NCBI RefSeq assembly: GCF_019219065.1
Contig: NZ_JAHUWK010000009.1
Span: forward strand, 186,001-250,000
Source of the DNA: Duganella sp. sic0402
GTDB lineage: Bacteria; Pseudomonadota; Gammaproteobacteria; Burkholderiales; Burkholderiaceae_D
Direction of reading: 5' to 3'
DNA length: 64,000 nucleotides
In this document: positions 53,178 to 62,633 of the stretch, piece after piece
Layout of the letters: every line of letters starts with the position of its first letter
Position numbering within the stretch: the stretch's first letter is position 1
Program-made: the position numbers and the translations under genes
Notes under the pieces: model-generated
Seen by the model: the letters and a program-made list of their open reading frames with translations, nothing else
Database searches by the model: none
Told to the model about the DNA's origin: nothing

Positions 53178-53678
53178 ATGGTAGTAGCTGTTTATCCAGG
53201 AACTTTCGATCCGCTGACCCGTGGTCACGAAGATCTGGTGCGTCGCGCATCCGGTCTGTTCGACACGCTGGTGGTCGGTGTCGCCGACAGTCAGAACAAG
53301 AAGCCTTTCTTCTCGCTGGCGGAGCGCCTGGAAATTGCCAACGAAGTCCTGGGTCACTATCCGAATGTGAAAGTGGAGAGTTTCTCCGGCCTGCTGAAGG
53401 ACTTCGTGCGCGCGCACGATGCGCGGGTGATCGTGCGCGGTCTGCGCGCGGTGTCCGACTTTGAGTACGAGTTCCAGATGGCGGGCATGAACCGCTACCT
53501 GTTGCCGGATGTCGAAACCATGTTTTTGACGCCGTCCGACCAGTATCAATTTATCTCCGGCACCATCGTGCGCGAAATCGCCATGCTGGGCGGGGATGTG
53601 TCCAAGTTTGTATTCCCATCGGTGGACCGTTGGCTGCAGAAGAAAATCGCCGCCAACCACACTGACCAGGCAAAGTAA
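53178..53678 (+). CDS. coaD: Phosphopantetheine adenylyltransferase
   Basis: Coenzyme A synthesis, fourth step. 166 residues from the ATG at 53178 (MVVAVYPGTFDPLTRGHEDL), chosen because the family begins here and a ribosome site (aggga) precedes it. The nucleotide motif TRGH, VRGLRAVSDFEYE and ISGTIVREIA are intact. It is followed 12 bases later by a ferredoxin gene. Confidence 0.97.
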   Translation: MVVAVYPGTFDPLTRGHEDLVRRASGLFDTLVVGVADSQNKKPFFSLAERLEIANEVLGHYPNVKVESFSGLLKDFVRAHDARVIVRGLRAVSDFEYEFQMAGMNRYLLPDVETMFLTPSDQYQFISGTIVREIAMLGGDVSKFVFPSVDRWLQKKIAANHTDQAK

Positions 53679-53690
53679 GCGAGTTCTGTC

Positions 53691-53945
53691 ATGGCCTTAA
53701 TGATTACCGACGATTGTATTAATTGCGACGTGTGCGAGCCCGAGTGCCCGAACGACGCGATCTACATGGGCGCGGAAATTTACGAAATCAATCCGGATAA
53801 ATGCACCGAGTGCGTAGGGCACTTCGATGAGCCGCAGTGCCAGCAGGTGTGCCCGGTCAGCTGCATCCCGTTCAATCCGGAATTCCGCGAAACCAAGGAC
53901 CAGCTGTTCGCCAAGTTCGAGCTGCTGCAAGCCACCAAGGTCTGA
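53691..53945 (+). CDS. YfhL-family 4Fe-4S ferredoxin
   Basis: 84 residues. Two cluster motifs: CINCDVCEPECP and CTECVGHFDEPQCQQVCPVSC, the second with the spacer typical of YfhL/Alvin-type ferredoxins. It carries electrons at low potential in the cytoplasm; the partner is unknown. coaD-ferredoxin adjacency is common in betaproteobacteria. Confidence 0.94.
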   Translation: MALMITDDCINCDVCEPECPNDAIYMGAEIYEINPDKCTECVGHFDEPQCQQVCPVSCIPFNPEFRETKDQLFAKFELLQATKV

Positions 53946-53966
53946 CCGCCCGCAGCGTCTCCACAG

Positions 53967-53975
53967 TGGTATAGT
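53967..53975 (+). promoter_or_regulatory. Extended -10 candidate before the chalcone-isomerase-like gene
   Basis: TGgTATAGT lies about 28 bases before the ATG. No strong -35 is seen. Confidence 0.4.
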
Positions 53976-54002
53976 CGAATCACATCTATACCGGAGACCT
54001 TC

Positions 54003-54593
54003 ATGAACCGTAGAACCACTCTGCACGCCCTGGCTGCGGCCGCCCTGTTTGCGGCCATGCCTTCCTTTGCCTTTGCCAACACCGAAGTGGCGGGCGTCAA
54101 ATTCGATGATACGGTCACGGTGGCCGGCCAGCAGCTCAGGCTGAACGGCGCCGGTGTGCGCACCAAAGTCATCTTCAAGGTGTATGCAGCTGGCTTGTAT
54201 CTGACGGAAAAGAAAACCACGGTAGCGGATGTGCTGGCGGTGGCCGGCCCGCGCCGCGTCGCCATCACCATGCTGCGCGAAGTCAGCTCGGAAGATTTCG
54301 GCAAGGCCTTCACCGACGGCATTAACACCAATACCAGCAAGGAAGACCGCAACAAGATCCTGCCGCAGATCATGAAGTTCGGCGAAGTGTTCGCGCAAAC
54401 GCCGGTGCTGAAGAAGGGCGATCAATTGTCGCTGGACTGGACCCCGAACGAGGGCACCCAGTGCTATCTGAATGGAAAGAAAATCGGGGAATTGATGCCG
54501 GATGTAGCGTTCTATAACGCCGTCTTGCGTATCTGGCTGGGTGATAAGCCGGCCGATAGCTCACTCAAGCCGGCGTTGCTCGGCGAAAAGTAA
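54003..54593 (+). CDS. Exported chalcone isomerase-like family protein
   Basis: 196 residues. Signal peptide ending at PSFAFANTEV, then the family core: GVKFDDTVTVAGQQLRLNGAGVRTKVIFKVYAAGLYL in segments, and later LRIWLGDKPADSSLKPALLG. Bacterial members of this fold are periplasmic and generally not flavonoid enzymes; some bind lipids. Function not known. Confidence 0.88.
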   Translation: MNRRTTLHALAAAALFAAMPSFAFANTEVAGVKFDDTVTVAGQQLRLNGAGVRTKVIFKVYAAGLYLTEKKTTVADVLAVAGPRRVAITMLREVSSEDFGKAFTDGINTNTSKEDRNKILPQIMKFGEVFAQTPVLKKGDQLSLDWTPNEGTQCYLNGKKIGELMPDVAFYNAVLRIWLGDKPADSSLKPALLGEK

Positions 54594-54608
54594 TGCTGCG
54601 TCGCAGTA

Positions 54609-54803
54609 TCAGGCTCGCGTCGCCAGCTGGCGGCGCTGCAGACGCTGCTCGCGCGTCATTTTTGGTTTGACCACCAGCACGGCGGCGCGGATCAGGCCCA
54701 GTAGAAGCGGCTTGAACAGCACGATCAAACCACCACTCACAGCGATCAGCAGCGCCAGCTTGATAGCGGCGAACAGAGAAAAATCTTGTAATGCGGAAAT
54801 CAT
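54609..54803 (-). CDS. Small membrane protein, unrecognised
   Basis: 64 residues from the ATG at 54803; a GTG at 54812 would add three. One long hydrophobic segment (FAAIKLALLIAVSGGLIVLFKPLLLGLI) is followed by a basic tail (KPKMTREQRLQRRQLATRA), suggesting one or two helices with the tail in the cytoplasm. No clear ribosome site. It is convergent with the chalcone-isomerase-like gene. I do not recognise a family. Confidence 0.6.
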   Translation of the reverse strand: MISALQDFSLFAAIKLALLIAVSGGLIVLFKPLLLGLIRAAVLVVKPKMTREQRLQRRQLATRA

Positions 54804-54953
54804 GATGGACACAGTTTGGCTGTAGCTTTAGAATCTGATGTAACTATAGTGCGGCGCAACATAAGTATCCAATTGCAATTCTCGATAACAATTATGCGTT
54901 TCGTGAATGGACTGTGCTATCGTTATTTCTCCAACATCTCACCCTGAGCCCAC

Positions 54954-55934
54954 ATGAGCTTCCTGACGCTGGACCTGAACTTGCTGCGCGTATTCGACGC
55001 CGTGATGACAGAGCAAAATCTGACACGCGCCGCCGGCCATCTGGCCATGACCCAGCCTGCCGTTTCCAACGCCATCAAGCGCCTGCGCGAAAGCCTGGGC
55101 GACGAATTGCTGATCCGCACCGCCTACGGCGTCAAACCGACCCCGCGTGCGGAATCGCTGTGGCCGTCGGTGCGCAGCGCATTGGCCAGCCTGGAAGCGG
55201 CGGTCGCGCCGGAAACCTTTGACGTCTCGGCCGCGCACGCCACCTTCCGTATGGCGATGGCCGACGCCACCGCCGCCATGTGGCTGCCGTCGCTGATGCG
55301 TTCGATCGAAAGCGAAGCGCCGGGCATCAATGTGCGCATGGTGCCGCTGACCACGCGCGAACCCCGGCCGATGCTGCTGCGCGGCGATATCGACCTGGCC
55401 GTGGGCTTCTTTCCCGGCGTGGCGGCGCAGCTGTCGTACGAAACCGGTTCGCCTATCCGCCACGAACGCCTGTATTCGGGAAAATATGTGTGCGTGATGC
55501 GGCGCGACCATCCGCTGGCCAAGGTTGAGCTGAATCTGGATAACTATTGCGGCGCCAATCACCTGCTGGTGAGCTTCTCCGGCCGTGCGCACGGCCTGGT
55601 GGACGAGGCGCTGGCCCAGTTGCAGCGCGAACGCCGCATCCTGCTGACGGTGAACCAGTTCTTCACCGCCGGCCGGGTGGTGGCCAATTCGGACCTGGTG
55701 ACGGTGCTGCCGCGCCACCTGATCGCGGCGACCGGCATGACCGACGCACTGGTGCACAAGGAATTGCCGTTCCAGCTGCCGGCGGTCCACCTGGACATGC
55801 TGTGGCACGAACGCGATGCGCGCAGCCCGGCGCACAAATGGCTGCGCACCCATCTGGAAAAAATGAACACCCAGACCCAGCGCGCGGTGAACACCGCGCC
55901 AGCACCTACCCAGGCGCCGGCTTCCACCCGCTGA
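54954..55934 (+). CDS. LysR-family regulator
   Basis: 326 residues. N-terminal helix-turn-helix LDLNLLRVFDAVMTEQNLTRAAGHLAMTQPAVSNAIKRLRE; effector domain with DIDLAVGFFPGV. The style is of the NodD/PcpR-like branch of LysR proteins. A Pro/Thr/Ala-rich tail ends the protein. No divergent enzyme gene lies next to it (the small membrane gene is divergent), so its target is uncertain. Confidence 0.9.
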   Translation: MSFLTLDLNLLRVFDAVMTEQNLTRAAGHLAMTQPAVSNAIKRLRESLGDELLIRTAYGVKPTPRAESLWPSVRSALASLEAAVAPETFDVSAAHATFRMAMADATAAMWLPSLMRSIESEAPGINVRMVPLTTREPRPMLLRGDIDLAVGFFPGVAAQLSYETGSPIRHERLYSGKYVCVMRRDHPLAKVELNLDNYCGANHLLVSFSGRAHGLVDEALAQLQRERRILLTVNQFFTAGRVVANSDLVTVLPRHLIAATGMTDALVHKELPFQLPAVHLDMLWHERDARSPAHKWLRTHLEKMNTQTQRAVNTAPAPTQAPASTR

Positions 55935-55958
55935 GATTAGTGGCTACTTAGAGGCTGC

Positions 55959-57512
55959 TTAGTGGCTCGACCTGTAGCCAATGCGGAAACCGCCCCAGTG
56001 CTTGCCATGCACATAAATCGGCGCGGACAGGTCGTGCATCACCTCGCCGGTATCCCGTTTATACGTCTGTAGCAAAAACAGCTTGGTATTCGCGCCGCAG
56101 CGCTTGCCGGTGCGGTCGCTGAAAATCCGCTTGGTGCGATTGTTGACGATGTCGACATCGTAGTTGCCGGTCAGCGGCTGCGAGAACTTCTTGTTGTGGG
56201 TGGGAAAATAGCCGTTGTTATCCACAGCGCCGGCATAAGCCAGCTGCGGCATGGCCGCCAGCAATTCCTCCTGCAAGGGCGGCAGCACTCGGTCGGTGAA
56301 ATCGTCGAAGCGGGTCTTGTGCTTGGGCGGATCGGTATTCGGAATCGGCGTGTACTTGCGGTCCCACAAGGCCTCCGCCGCGATCTTGCCGCTGGCGATG
56401 GCCTGCTCAAACAACTTGCCCACTTCTTCCGCCGCGCGCTGCGCCGCCATGCGGATTTCATCGTGCGAGGTTTCAATCGACGACTCGCCCAGCGCGCCGG
56501 TGATGATTTCCGCGCGTTCCGCCAGCGCCATCGCCGAACTGGCCGCACGCGGCAATTCCTTCTCGGTGGACAACAGACTGTCGCGGATGCTGGCGATGGC
56601 CTGGGCGATTTCCTCGGTGGTGGCGACGTGCTCGCGCGAGGCGCGTGCAATCTGGCCAATCTCATCTTCCGACACGCCCGACGATTGCTCGATATTACCC
56701 AGCAGCCCGTGCACGGTTTCCACATTGCCGGCCGCCTCGCTGACCTTGACCGCCAGCGAATGCATGCCGGTGGCGGCCTTTTCCGCCTGCTGGTTAATCT
56801 CGCGCACCATGGCGCTGATTTCATCGGTGGCTTCCTTGGTGCGCAACGCCAGCTGGCGCACTTCGCTGGCGACCACGGCAAAGCCGCGCCCCTGCTCGCC
56901 GGCGCGCGCTGCCTCGATGGCGGCATTCAGCGCCAGCAAGTTGGTGCGCGCCGAGATTTCGCTGATGGCCTCGGTAAAACCATAGATTTTGCGGGAATTG
57001 GTTTGCAGCGCAGTCATCACCGACGCGGCGGCTTGCGCGTCTTCGCGCGCGGTACGGATGCGTTGCAGGCCGTTGTCAGCCTCGGCGCGCCCGGCCACGG
57101 TTTCGCCGCGCACCTGGGCGGCAATTTTGGCGGCGCGCTCGGCATTGGCAGCGATGCGCTCGGTGGTGTCGGCGTTCTGCGCCGAGCTGTGGACGATGCC
57201 GCCGGCGGTACGGACATCCAGCTCGATTTTCTTCTTCACCGAATCGACGAAGTACGAGGTTTCCGCCGCGCCGATCATGATCGCGTCGATTTCATCGCCG
57301 ACAGTGTGGGCAAAATGCCGCACGCCGCCCTCGTCGCTGTTCTGCCGCGACGCCCACCAGGCGATGACGGCGCCGCCCAGCGCGGCCGGAACGGCAGCCG
57401 TGAGCGGCCCCGCGCCCGCCAGGTTAAACAAATACGCGAGGCAGGTTCCGCCCGCCGTCGCACCCAAAATCCACAATCCACGTTGCACCAACTTATGCTG
57501 CAAAAGCTTCAT
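55959..57512 (-). CDS. Methyl-accepting chemotaxis protein with C-terminal sensor-like domain
   Basis: 517 residues from the ATG at 57512, preceded by ggggga; the frame extends 14 residues further. Two hydrophobic helices near the N-terminus (about 12-55) have almost no periplasmic loop. The signalling domain holds the tip motif ISARTNLLALNAAIEAARAG. After about residue 390 comes a separate domain (FDDFTDRVLPPLQEELL; FSQPLTGNYDVDIVNNRT; PIYVHGKHWGGFRIGY) resembling a Cache-type sensor but on the cytoplasmic side. This inverted order is unusual. Confidence 0.88.
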   Translation of the reverse strand: MKLLQHKLVQRGLWILGATAGGTCLAYLFNLAGAGPLTAAVPAALGGAVIAWWASRQNSDEGGVRHFAHTVGDEIDAIMIGAAETSYFVDSVKKKIELDVRTAGGIVHSSAQNADTTERIAANAERAAKIAAQVRGETVAGRAEADNGLQRIRTAREDAQAAASVMTALQTNSRKIYGFTEAISEISARTNLLALNAAIEAARAGEQGRGFAVVASEVRQLALRTKEATDEISAMVREINQQAEKAATGMHSLAVKVSEAAGNVETVHGLLGNIEQSSGVSEDEIGQIARASREHVATTEEIAQAIASIRDSLLSTEKELPRAASSAMALAERAEIITGALGESSIETSHDEIRMAAQRAAEEVGKLFEQAIASGKIAAEALWDRKYTPIPNTDPPKHKTRFDDFTDRVLPPLQEELLAAMPQLAYAGAVDNNGYFPTHNKKFSQPLTGNYDVDIVNNRTKRIFSDRTGKRCGANTKLFLLQTYKRDTGEVMHDLSAPIYVHGKHWGGFRIGYRSSH

Positions 57513-57571
57513 CTGTCCCCCGTTTTTAACAACAGGCGCCTTGGGCGTCTCCAAATATTATTTCTGCGATG

Positions 57572-58027
57572 CTATTTTATGGGCAACTTGGTGGTATTCT
57601 TAACTTCTTCCATGACAGCGTAGGTGTGGGTTTCACGTACACCTTTCTGCAACAGGGTTTTACCCAGGAATTCGCGGTAGGCCGCCATGTCCTTGACGCG
57701 GGCTTTGACCAGGTAGTCGAAGCCGCCGGCAACCATGTGGCATTCCAGCACTTCCGGGATCACCTGCACGCTGTGCTTGAAGGCGTCGAATACTTCGGGT
57801 GTGGTGCGGTCCAGCACCACCTCGATAAAGACCAGCAGGGACACGTCGAGCAACTGCGGATTCAGTTGCGCGGTATAGCCCATGATATACCCGGACTCGT
57901 GCAGCTTGCGCACACGTTCCAGGCAGGCAGCGGGCGACAGATTCACCCGCGCGGCCAGCTCCACATTGGAGATACGGCCATCGCTCTGCAACTCCATCAA
58001 GATTTTTTTGCTGATCTTGTCTAACAT
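57572..58027 (-). CDS. Lrp/AsnC-family regulator, probably of putA
   Basis: 151 residues from the ATG at 58027 (MLDKISKKILMELQSDG), which starts the family domain; a longer frame adds 15 residues. Helix-turn-helix SNVELAARVNLSPAACLERVRKL; the sensing half contains VLECHMVAGGFDYLVKARV. Divergent from putA. In several proteobacteria an Lrp-type PutR activates putA in response to proline; the same is inferred here. Confidence 0.9.
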   Translation of the reverse strand: MLDKISKKILMELQSDGRISNVELAARVNLSPAACLERVRKLHESGYIMGYTAQLNPQLLDVSLLVFIEVVLDRTTPEVFDAFKHSVQVIPEVLECHMVAGGFDYLVKARVKDMAAYREFLGKTLLQKGVRETHTYAVMEEVKNTTKLPIK

Positions 58028-58249
58028 TTCCGGGAACTCCCAAATAAATATTATTTGGTTAAATTGTCTCACTAAAAACTATCTATTGCTAGCCCCCCGC
58101 ATTACCAGAATTAATCCGAAAGAATACCCTCTACAATCGAATCATTAGCAGTTCACTGATTTGACCAAAAATTTCACGCTCGCCGGCGCTGCCGACGGGC
58201 GTGTTTTTGTACGTGGACCGGCTCAAAAATTTCTTTCTGAAAGTTCTCC
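58028..58249. promoter_or_regulatory. Divergent control region of the Lrp gene and putA
   Basis: 222 bases, AT-rich near the Lrp gene, including aataaatattattt at about 58043. An inverted pair acgctcgccgg / ccgacgggcgt lies near 58180-58202. No exact operator could be assigned. Confidence 0.4.
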
Positions 58250-61200
58250 ATGCAAGCAGTAACCTCTTCCGGTTTCACCCCGTTTGCCGCCCTGCAGGCG
58301 GAGATCCTGCGCGACCCGATTCCCCTGCGCGCAGCAGTGACGGCGGCCTATCGCAAAGACGAAATCAGCGCTGTTCAATGGCTGCTCGGCCAGCTCGACA
58401 AACACGACGATGTCAGCATTCAGCAAGCCCAGCAACTGGCCTATAAACTGGTCAGTTCGGTGCGTACGGAACGCACCCGCGCATCCGGCGTGGATGCGCT
58501 GATGCACGAGTTTTCGCTGTCCTCAGATGAGGGTGTGGCGCTGATGTGCCTGGCCGAAGCACTGTTGCGTATTCCCGACAATGCCACCGCCGACCGCCTG
58601 ATTGCCGACAAAATCAGCAAAGGCGACTGGCGCAAACACCTCGGCGAATCGCCTTCGCTGTTCGTCAACGCGGCCACCTGGGGCCTGCTGATCACCGGCA
58701 AGCTGGTGTCGACCAATAGCGAAGCCGGCCTGGGCTCGGCGCTGACCAAGCTGATTTCCAAGGGCGGCGAGCCGCTGATCCGCAAAGGCGTGGATCTGGC
58801 GATGCGCATGCTGGGCAACCAGTTCGTCACCGGCCAGACCATCGATGAGGCGATCAAGAACGGTCAGGCCAACGAGGCGCGCGGCTATCGCTATTCCTAC
58901 GACATGCTGGGCGAAGCGGCGCTGACCGAAGCGGACGCGCGCAACTACTACGCCTCCTACGAAACCGCGATTCACGCGATCGGCAAGGCCTCGAACGGCC
59001 GCGGCATCCGCAACGGCCCTGGCATTTCGGTGAAACTGTCGGCGCTGCACCCGCGCTACAGCCGCGCCCAGCGCGGCCGCGTGATGGACGAGCTGCTGCC
59101 GCGCGTGCGCGAACTGGTGCTGCTGGCCAAGCACTATAACATCGGCCTGAATATCGATGCGGAAGAGGCCGATCGCCTGGAATTGTCGCTGGACCTGATG
59201 GAAGCGCTGGCGCACGATCCGGCACTGGCCGGTTTCGAGGGCATCGGCTTTGTGGTGCAGGCCTACCAGAAGCGCTGCCCGTTCGTGATCGACTACCTGA
59301 TCGACCTGGCCAGGCGCAGCGGCCGCAAGTTCATGGTGCGGCTGGTCAAAGGCGCGTACTGGGATGCGGAAATCAAGCGCGCCCAGGTGGACGGCATGAG
59401 CGGCTATCCGGTCTACACCCGCAAGGTCTACACCGACGTGTCCTACCTGGTGTGCGCACAAAAACTGCTGGGCGCCGGTGGCCTGATCTATCCACAGTTT
59501 GCCACCCACAACGCGCAAACGCTGTCGACCATCTATACCTGGGCCAAGCGCGACGGCATCACCGATTACGAATTCCAATGCCTGCACGGCATGGGCGAAT
59601 CGCTGTACGACCAGGTGGTCGGCAAGGACAACCTGGACAAGCCGTGCCGCATTTATGCGCCGGTCGGCACCCATGAAACGCTGCTGGCCTATCTGGTGCG
59701 CCGCCTGCTGGAAAACGGCGCCAACTCGTCCTTCGTCAACCAGATCGTCGACGAAGCGATCCCGATCGAATCGCTGCTGCGCGATCCGGTTGCTGCCGCC
59801 CGCGAACAAGGCGGCCAGCCGCACGCCGGCATCGCCCTGCCGCTGGAGATGTTCGGCGCGGCGCGCAAGAACTCGGCCGGCTTCGACCTGGCCAATGAAA
59901 ACGTGCTGCGCGAAATTTCCGAAGCGCTGGCCGCGCCGCGCAGCTGGCATGCCGCGCCATTGCTGGCAGGCGGCGTCAGTGCCGGCCAGCCGGTGCAGGA
60001 TGTCACCAATCCGGCGCAGCGCGGCGACATCGTCGGCCAACTGGTCGAAGCCAGCGCCACCGACGTGGAAGTCGCGCTGACCAGCGCCAGCGCTTTCGCC
60101 ATGGACTGGCAGACCACCGAACCGTCGGTGCGCGCCGCGGCCCTGCAAACAGCCGCCGACCTGTTTGAAGCCAACGCCATGGAACTGATGACGCTGGCCA
60201 TCCGTGAAGCCGGCAAATCGCTGCCAAATGCGATCGCCGAGCTCCGCGAAGCGGTCGATTTCCTGCGCTACTACGCGGCGGAAGTCAGCGGTTCGACCAA
60301 CACCATCGCGCTGGGTCCCGTCACTTGCATCAGCCCTTGGAATTTCCCGCTGGCGATTTTCACCGGCCAGGTAGCGGCCTCGCTGGCCGCCGGCAACGTG
60401 GTGCTGGCCAAGCCGGCCGAGCAAACGCCGCTGATCGCGCACCGCGCGGTGGAGCTGCTGCACGAAGCAGGCGTGCCGCGCGCGGCGCTGCAATTCCTGC
60501 CGGGCCGTGGTGAAGTAGTAGGTGCAGCGCTGACTGGCGACAGCCGCGTCAAAGGCGTGATTTTCACCGGCTCGACCGAAGTGGCGCAGCTGATCAACCG
60601 CACACTGGCCAAGCGCGCCACCGCCGAAAATGTCGACATTCCGCTGATCGCCGAGACCGGTGGCCAGAACGCCATGATCGTCGACTCGTCGGCACTGCCG
60701 GAACAGGTGGTGCAGGATGCGATTTCATCGGCCTTCGACAGCGCCGGCCAGCGCTGCTCAGCGCTGCGGGTGCTGTTCCTGCAGGAAGATATTGCCGACA
60801 AGACCATCAAAATGCTCAAAGGCGCGATGCGCGAGCTGAAAGTCGGCTCGCCGGACCGCCTGGTCACCGATATCGGCCCGGTGATCGACGCCGAGGCGCA
60901 GCAAAACCTGCTGTCCCACATCAACAAGCTGAAGGCAACGGCGGTGGATTACTACTCGCTCGATCTGCCGTCGGAAGTCACCAGCGCCGGCACCTTTGTG
61001 CCGCCAACGGTGCTGGAAATCCGCTCGCTGGCCGAGCTGACCCAGGAAGTGTTCGGCCCGGTGATGCACGTGATCCGCTACAAGCGTTCGGAGTTGCCGA
61101 AAGTGGTGGAGCAGATCAACGCCAGCGGCTTCGGCCTGACCTTGGGCGTGCATTCGCGCATCGATGAAACCATCGACTACATCGCCAACCGCGCGCACGT

Positions 61201-61903
61201 CGGCAACATTTACATCAACCGCAATATCGTCGGCGCGGTAGTCGGTGTGCAGCCGTTTGGCGGCGAAGGCAAATCCGGCACCGGCCCGAAGGCCGGCGGC
61301 CCGCTGTACCTGAAACGCCTGCAACACAGCGCCACCACGGCGCCGGTGCACGAACGCCAGACTTCGCCATCGCTGGATGCGCTGATCGGCTGGTCGAAAA
61401 AACACGGCCATGAGCGCGTCACCAGCCTGGCTGAGCAATACAGCCGTTCGACCATGCTGGGCATGCTGACCACCTTGCCGGGCCCAACCGGCGAGCGCAA
61501 CACGCTGGCGCTGGTGGCCCGTGGTGCGGTCGCTTGCGTGGCCGGCACGCTGGAAGGCTTGCTGAATCAGCTCGCGGCGGTGCTGGCGACTGGCAATATC
61601 GCGCTGGTCAGCGGTGCGACCGCGCACTTGTTGCCAGCCGACCTGCCTGCAGCCGTCAAGGACCGTATCCAGACCGTCCCAAGCCTGGATGACTGCGAGT
61701 TCCAGATCGCGCTGGTGGAGTCGATGATGGCCAAGAGCCAGCATAACCCGCTGGCGGCCCGTAGCGGGGCGCTGGTGGGCCTGATCAGCACCAATGAGGA
61801 GAGCAGCATCCCGCTGTGGCGTTTGCTTGCTGAGCGCGCTCTGTGCGTGAATACGACGGCAGCGGGCGGCAATGCCAGCCTGATGACGCTGGAAGCTGCG
61901 TAA
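58250..61903 (+). CDS. putA: Bifunctional proline dehydrogenase / delta-1-pyrroline-5-carboxylate dehydrogenase
   Basis: Oxidises proline to glutamate. 1217 residues. Proline dehydrogenase barrel (about 80-480): ISVKLSALHPRY, LNIDAEEADRLE, FMVRLVKGAYWD. Aldehyde dehydrogenase domain (about 560-1030) with Glu802 in AETGGQN and Cys836 in GQRCSALR; ISPWNFPLAIFTG binds NAD. The C-terminal ~180 residues are a degenerate dehydrogenase-like lid. The N-terminal ribbon-helix-helix repressor domain of E. coli PutA is absent, so it should not regulate itself. Confidence 0.97.
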   Translation: MQAVTSSGFTPFAALQAEILRDPIPLRAAVTAAYRKDEISAVQWLLGQLDKHDDVSIQQAQQLAYKLVSSVRTERTRASGVDALMHEFSLSSDEGVALMCLAEALLRIPDNATADRLIADKISKGDWRKHLGESPSLFVNAATWGLLITGKLVSTNSEAGLGSALTKLISKGGEPLIRKGVDLAMRMLGNQFVTGQTIDEAIKNGQANEARGYRYSYDMLGEAALTEADARNYYASYETAIHAIGKASNGRGIRNGPGISVKLSALHPRYSRAQRGRVMDELLPRVRELVLLAKHYNIGLNIDAEEADRLELSLDLMEALAHDPALAGFEGIGFVVQAYQKRCPFVIDYLIDLARRSGRKFMVRLVKGAYWDAEIKRAQVDGMSGYPVYTRKVYTDVSYLVCAQKLLGAGGLIYPQFATHNAQTLSTIYTWAKRDGITDYEFQCLHGMGESLYDQVVGKDNLDKPCRIYAPVGTHETLLAYLVRRLLENGANSSFVNQIVDEAIPIESLLRDPVAAAREQGGQPHAGIALPLEMFGAARKNSAGFDLANENVLREISEALAAPRSWHAAPLLAGGVSAGQPVQDVTNPAQRGDIVGQLVEASATDVEVALTSASAFAMDWQTTEPSVRAAALQTAADLFEANAMELMTLAIREAGKSLPNAIAELREAVDFLRYYAAEVSGSTNTIALGPVTCISPWNFPLAIFTGQVAASLAAGNVVLAKPAEQTPLIAHRAVELLHEAGVPRAALQFLPGRGEVVGAALTGDSRVKGVIFTGSTEVAQLINRTLAKRATAENVDIPLIAETGGQNAMIVDSSALPEQVVQDAISSAFDSAGQRCSALRVLFLQEDIADKTIKMLKGAMRELKVGSPDRLVTDIGPVIDAEAQQNLLSHINKLKATAVDYYSLDLPSEVTSAGTFVPPTVLEIRSLAELTQEVFGPVMHVIRYKRSELPKVVEQINASGFGLTLGVHSRIDETIDYIANRAHVGNIYINRNIVGAVVGVQPFGGEGKSGTGPKAGGPLYLKRLQHSATTAPVHERQTSPSLDALIGWSKKHGHERVTSLAEQYSRSTMLGMLTTLPGPTGERNTLALVARGAVACVAGTLEGLLNQLAAVLATGNIALVSGATAHLLPADLPAAVKDRIQTVPSLDDCEFQIALVESMMAKSQHNPLAARSGALVGLISTNEESSIPLWRLLAERALCVNTTAAGGNASLMTLEAA

Positions 61904-61921
61904 TTTTTGCGCAAATCAAGC

Positions 61922-61948
61922 AAAAGCCGGGTTCGCCCGGCTTTTTTT
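61922..61948. terminator. Bidirectional terminator between putA and mtnN
   Basis: A 10-bp stem (aaaagccggg / cccggctttt) with loop ttcg and a T-run after it on the plus strand, and A-run before it giving Ts on the minus strand. It serves two convergent genes. Confidence 0.9.
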
Positions 61949-62633
61949 ACGCCTTGCAGAAGTTGTGGATGACATCAAACGCGTAGCGCGAGGCCACGGT
62001 TTTGATGAAATGCATGAAATCGACAGCGGCATCGTCGTTGGCGTTGTCCGAGATCGTTCGGATCACGGCAAACGGAATTCCCAGCTCAAAACACACTTGC
62101 GCGACCGCAGCGCCTTCCATTTCCACTGCCAATACACCTGGCAAAGCCGCTTTCAGTGCCTGAATTTGCGTCAGTTTGCCGATAAATTGGTCACCACTGG
62201 CGATCAATCCGCGATGCACGCGCGTGATGGGCGCAGCAGCGCCAGCCAGTTTTTCCGTCAACGCGACGTCGGTGGCAAAGCTGGATAGCCCGGTCAGCGG
62301 GATTTCAAACTGGGGAAACAGCGGGCTGGCATCAAAATCGTGCTGGATCAGCGATTCGGCGACCACAATATCGCCGACTTTGACGTTTTTATCCCCGCTA
62401 CCGGCGACACCGGTAAAAATAATGTGGGTAACTCCAAACTTCTCCACAAGGATTGCAGCTGTCATTGCCGCAGCAACCTTGCCTATACGCGATAAAACGC
62501 ACACAGCGTCGATTTCCCAGAGTTTTCCGCTCGTGTACTCACGCATGCCGTGAATGCGCCTGGAGGGGCTCTGAAGGGCTTCTATGAGCCCATGCTGTTC
62601 TTCAGCCAAAGCGCTGATGATGCCTAAACGCAT
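61947..62633 (-). CDS. mtnN: 5'-methylthioadenosine/S-adenosylhomocysteine nucleosidase
   Basis: Cleaves MTA and SAH, by-products of SAM use, to adenine and the thio-ribose. 228 residues. N-terminal MRLGIISALAEEQ with the active-site Glu, the purine-binding VEMEGAAVAQV, and the catalytic Asp in RTISDNAND. The downstream end meets the putA terminator. A repeat-rich region lies upstream. Confidence 0.9.
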   Translation of the reverse strand: MRLGIISALAEEQHGLIEALQSPSRRIHGMREYTSGKLWEIDAVCVLSRIGKVAAAMTAAILVEKFGVTHIIFTGVAGSGDKNVKVGDIVVAESLIQHDFDASPLFPQFEIPLTGLSSFATDVALTEKLAGAAAPITRVHRGLIASGDQFIGKLTQIQALKAALPGVLAVEMEGAAVAQVCFELGIPFAVIRTISDNANDDAAVDFMHFIKTVASRYAFDVIHNFCKA

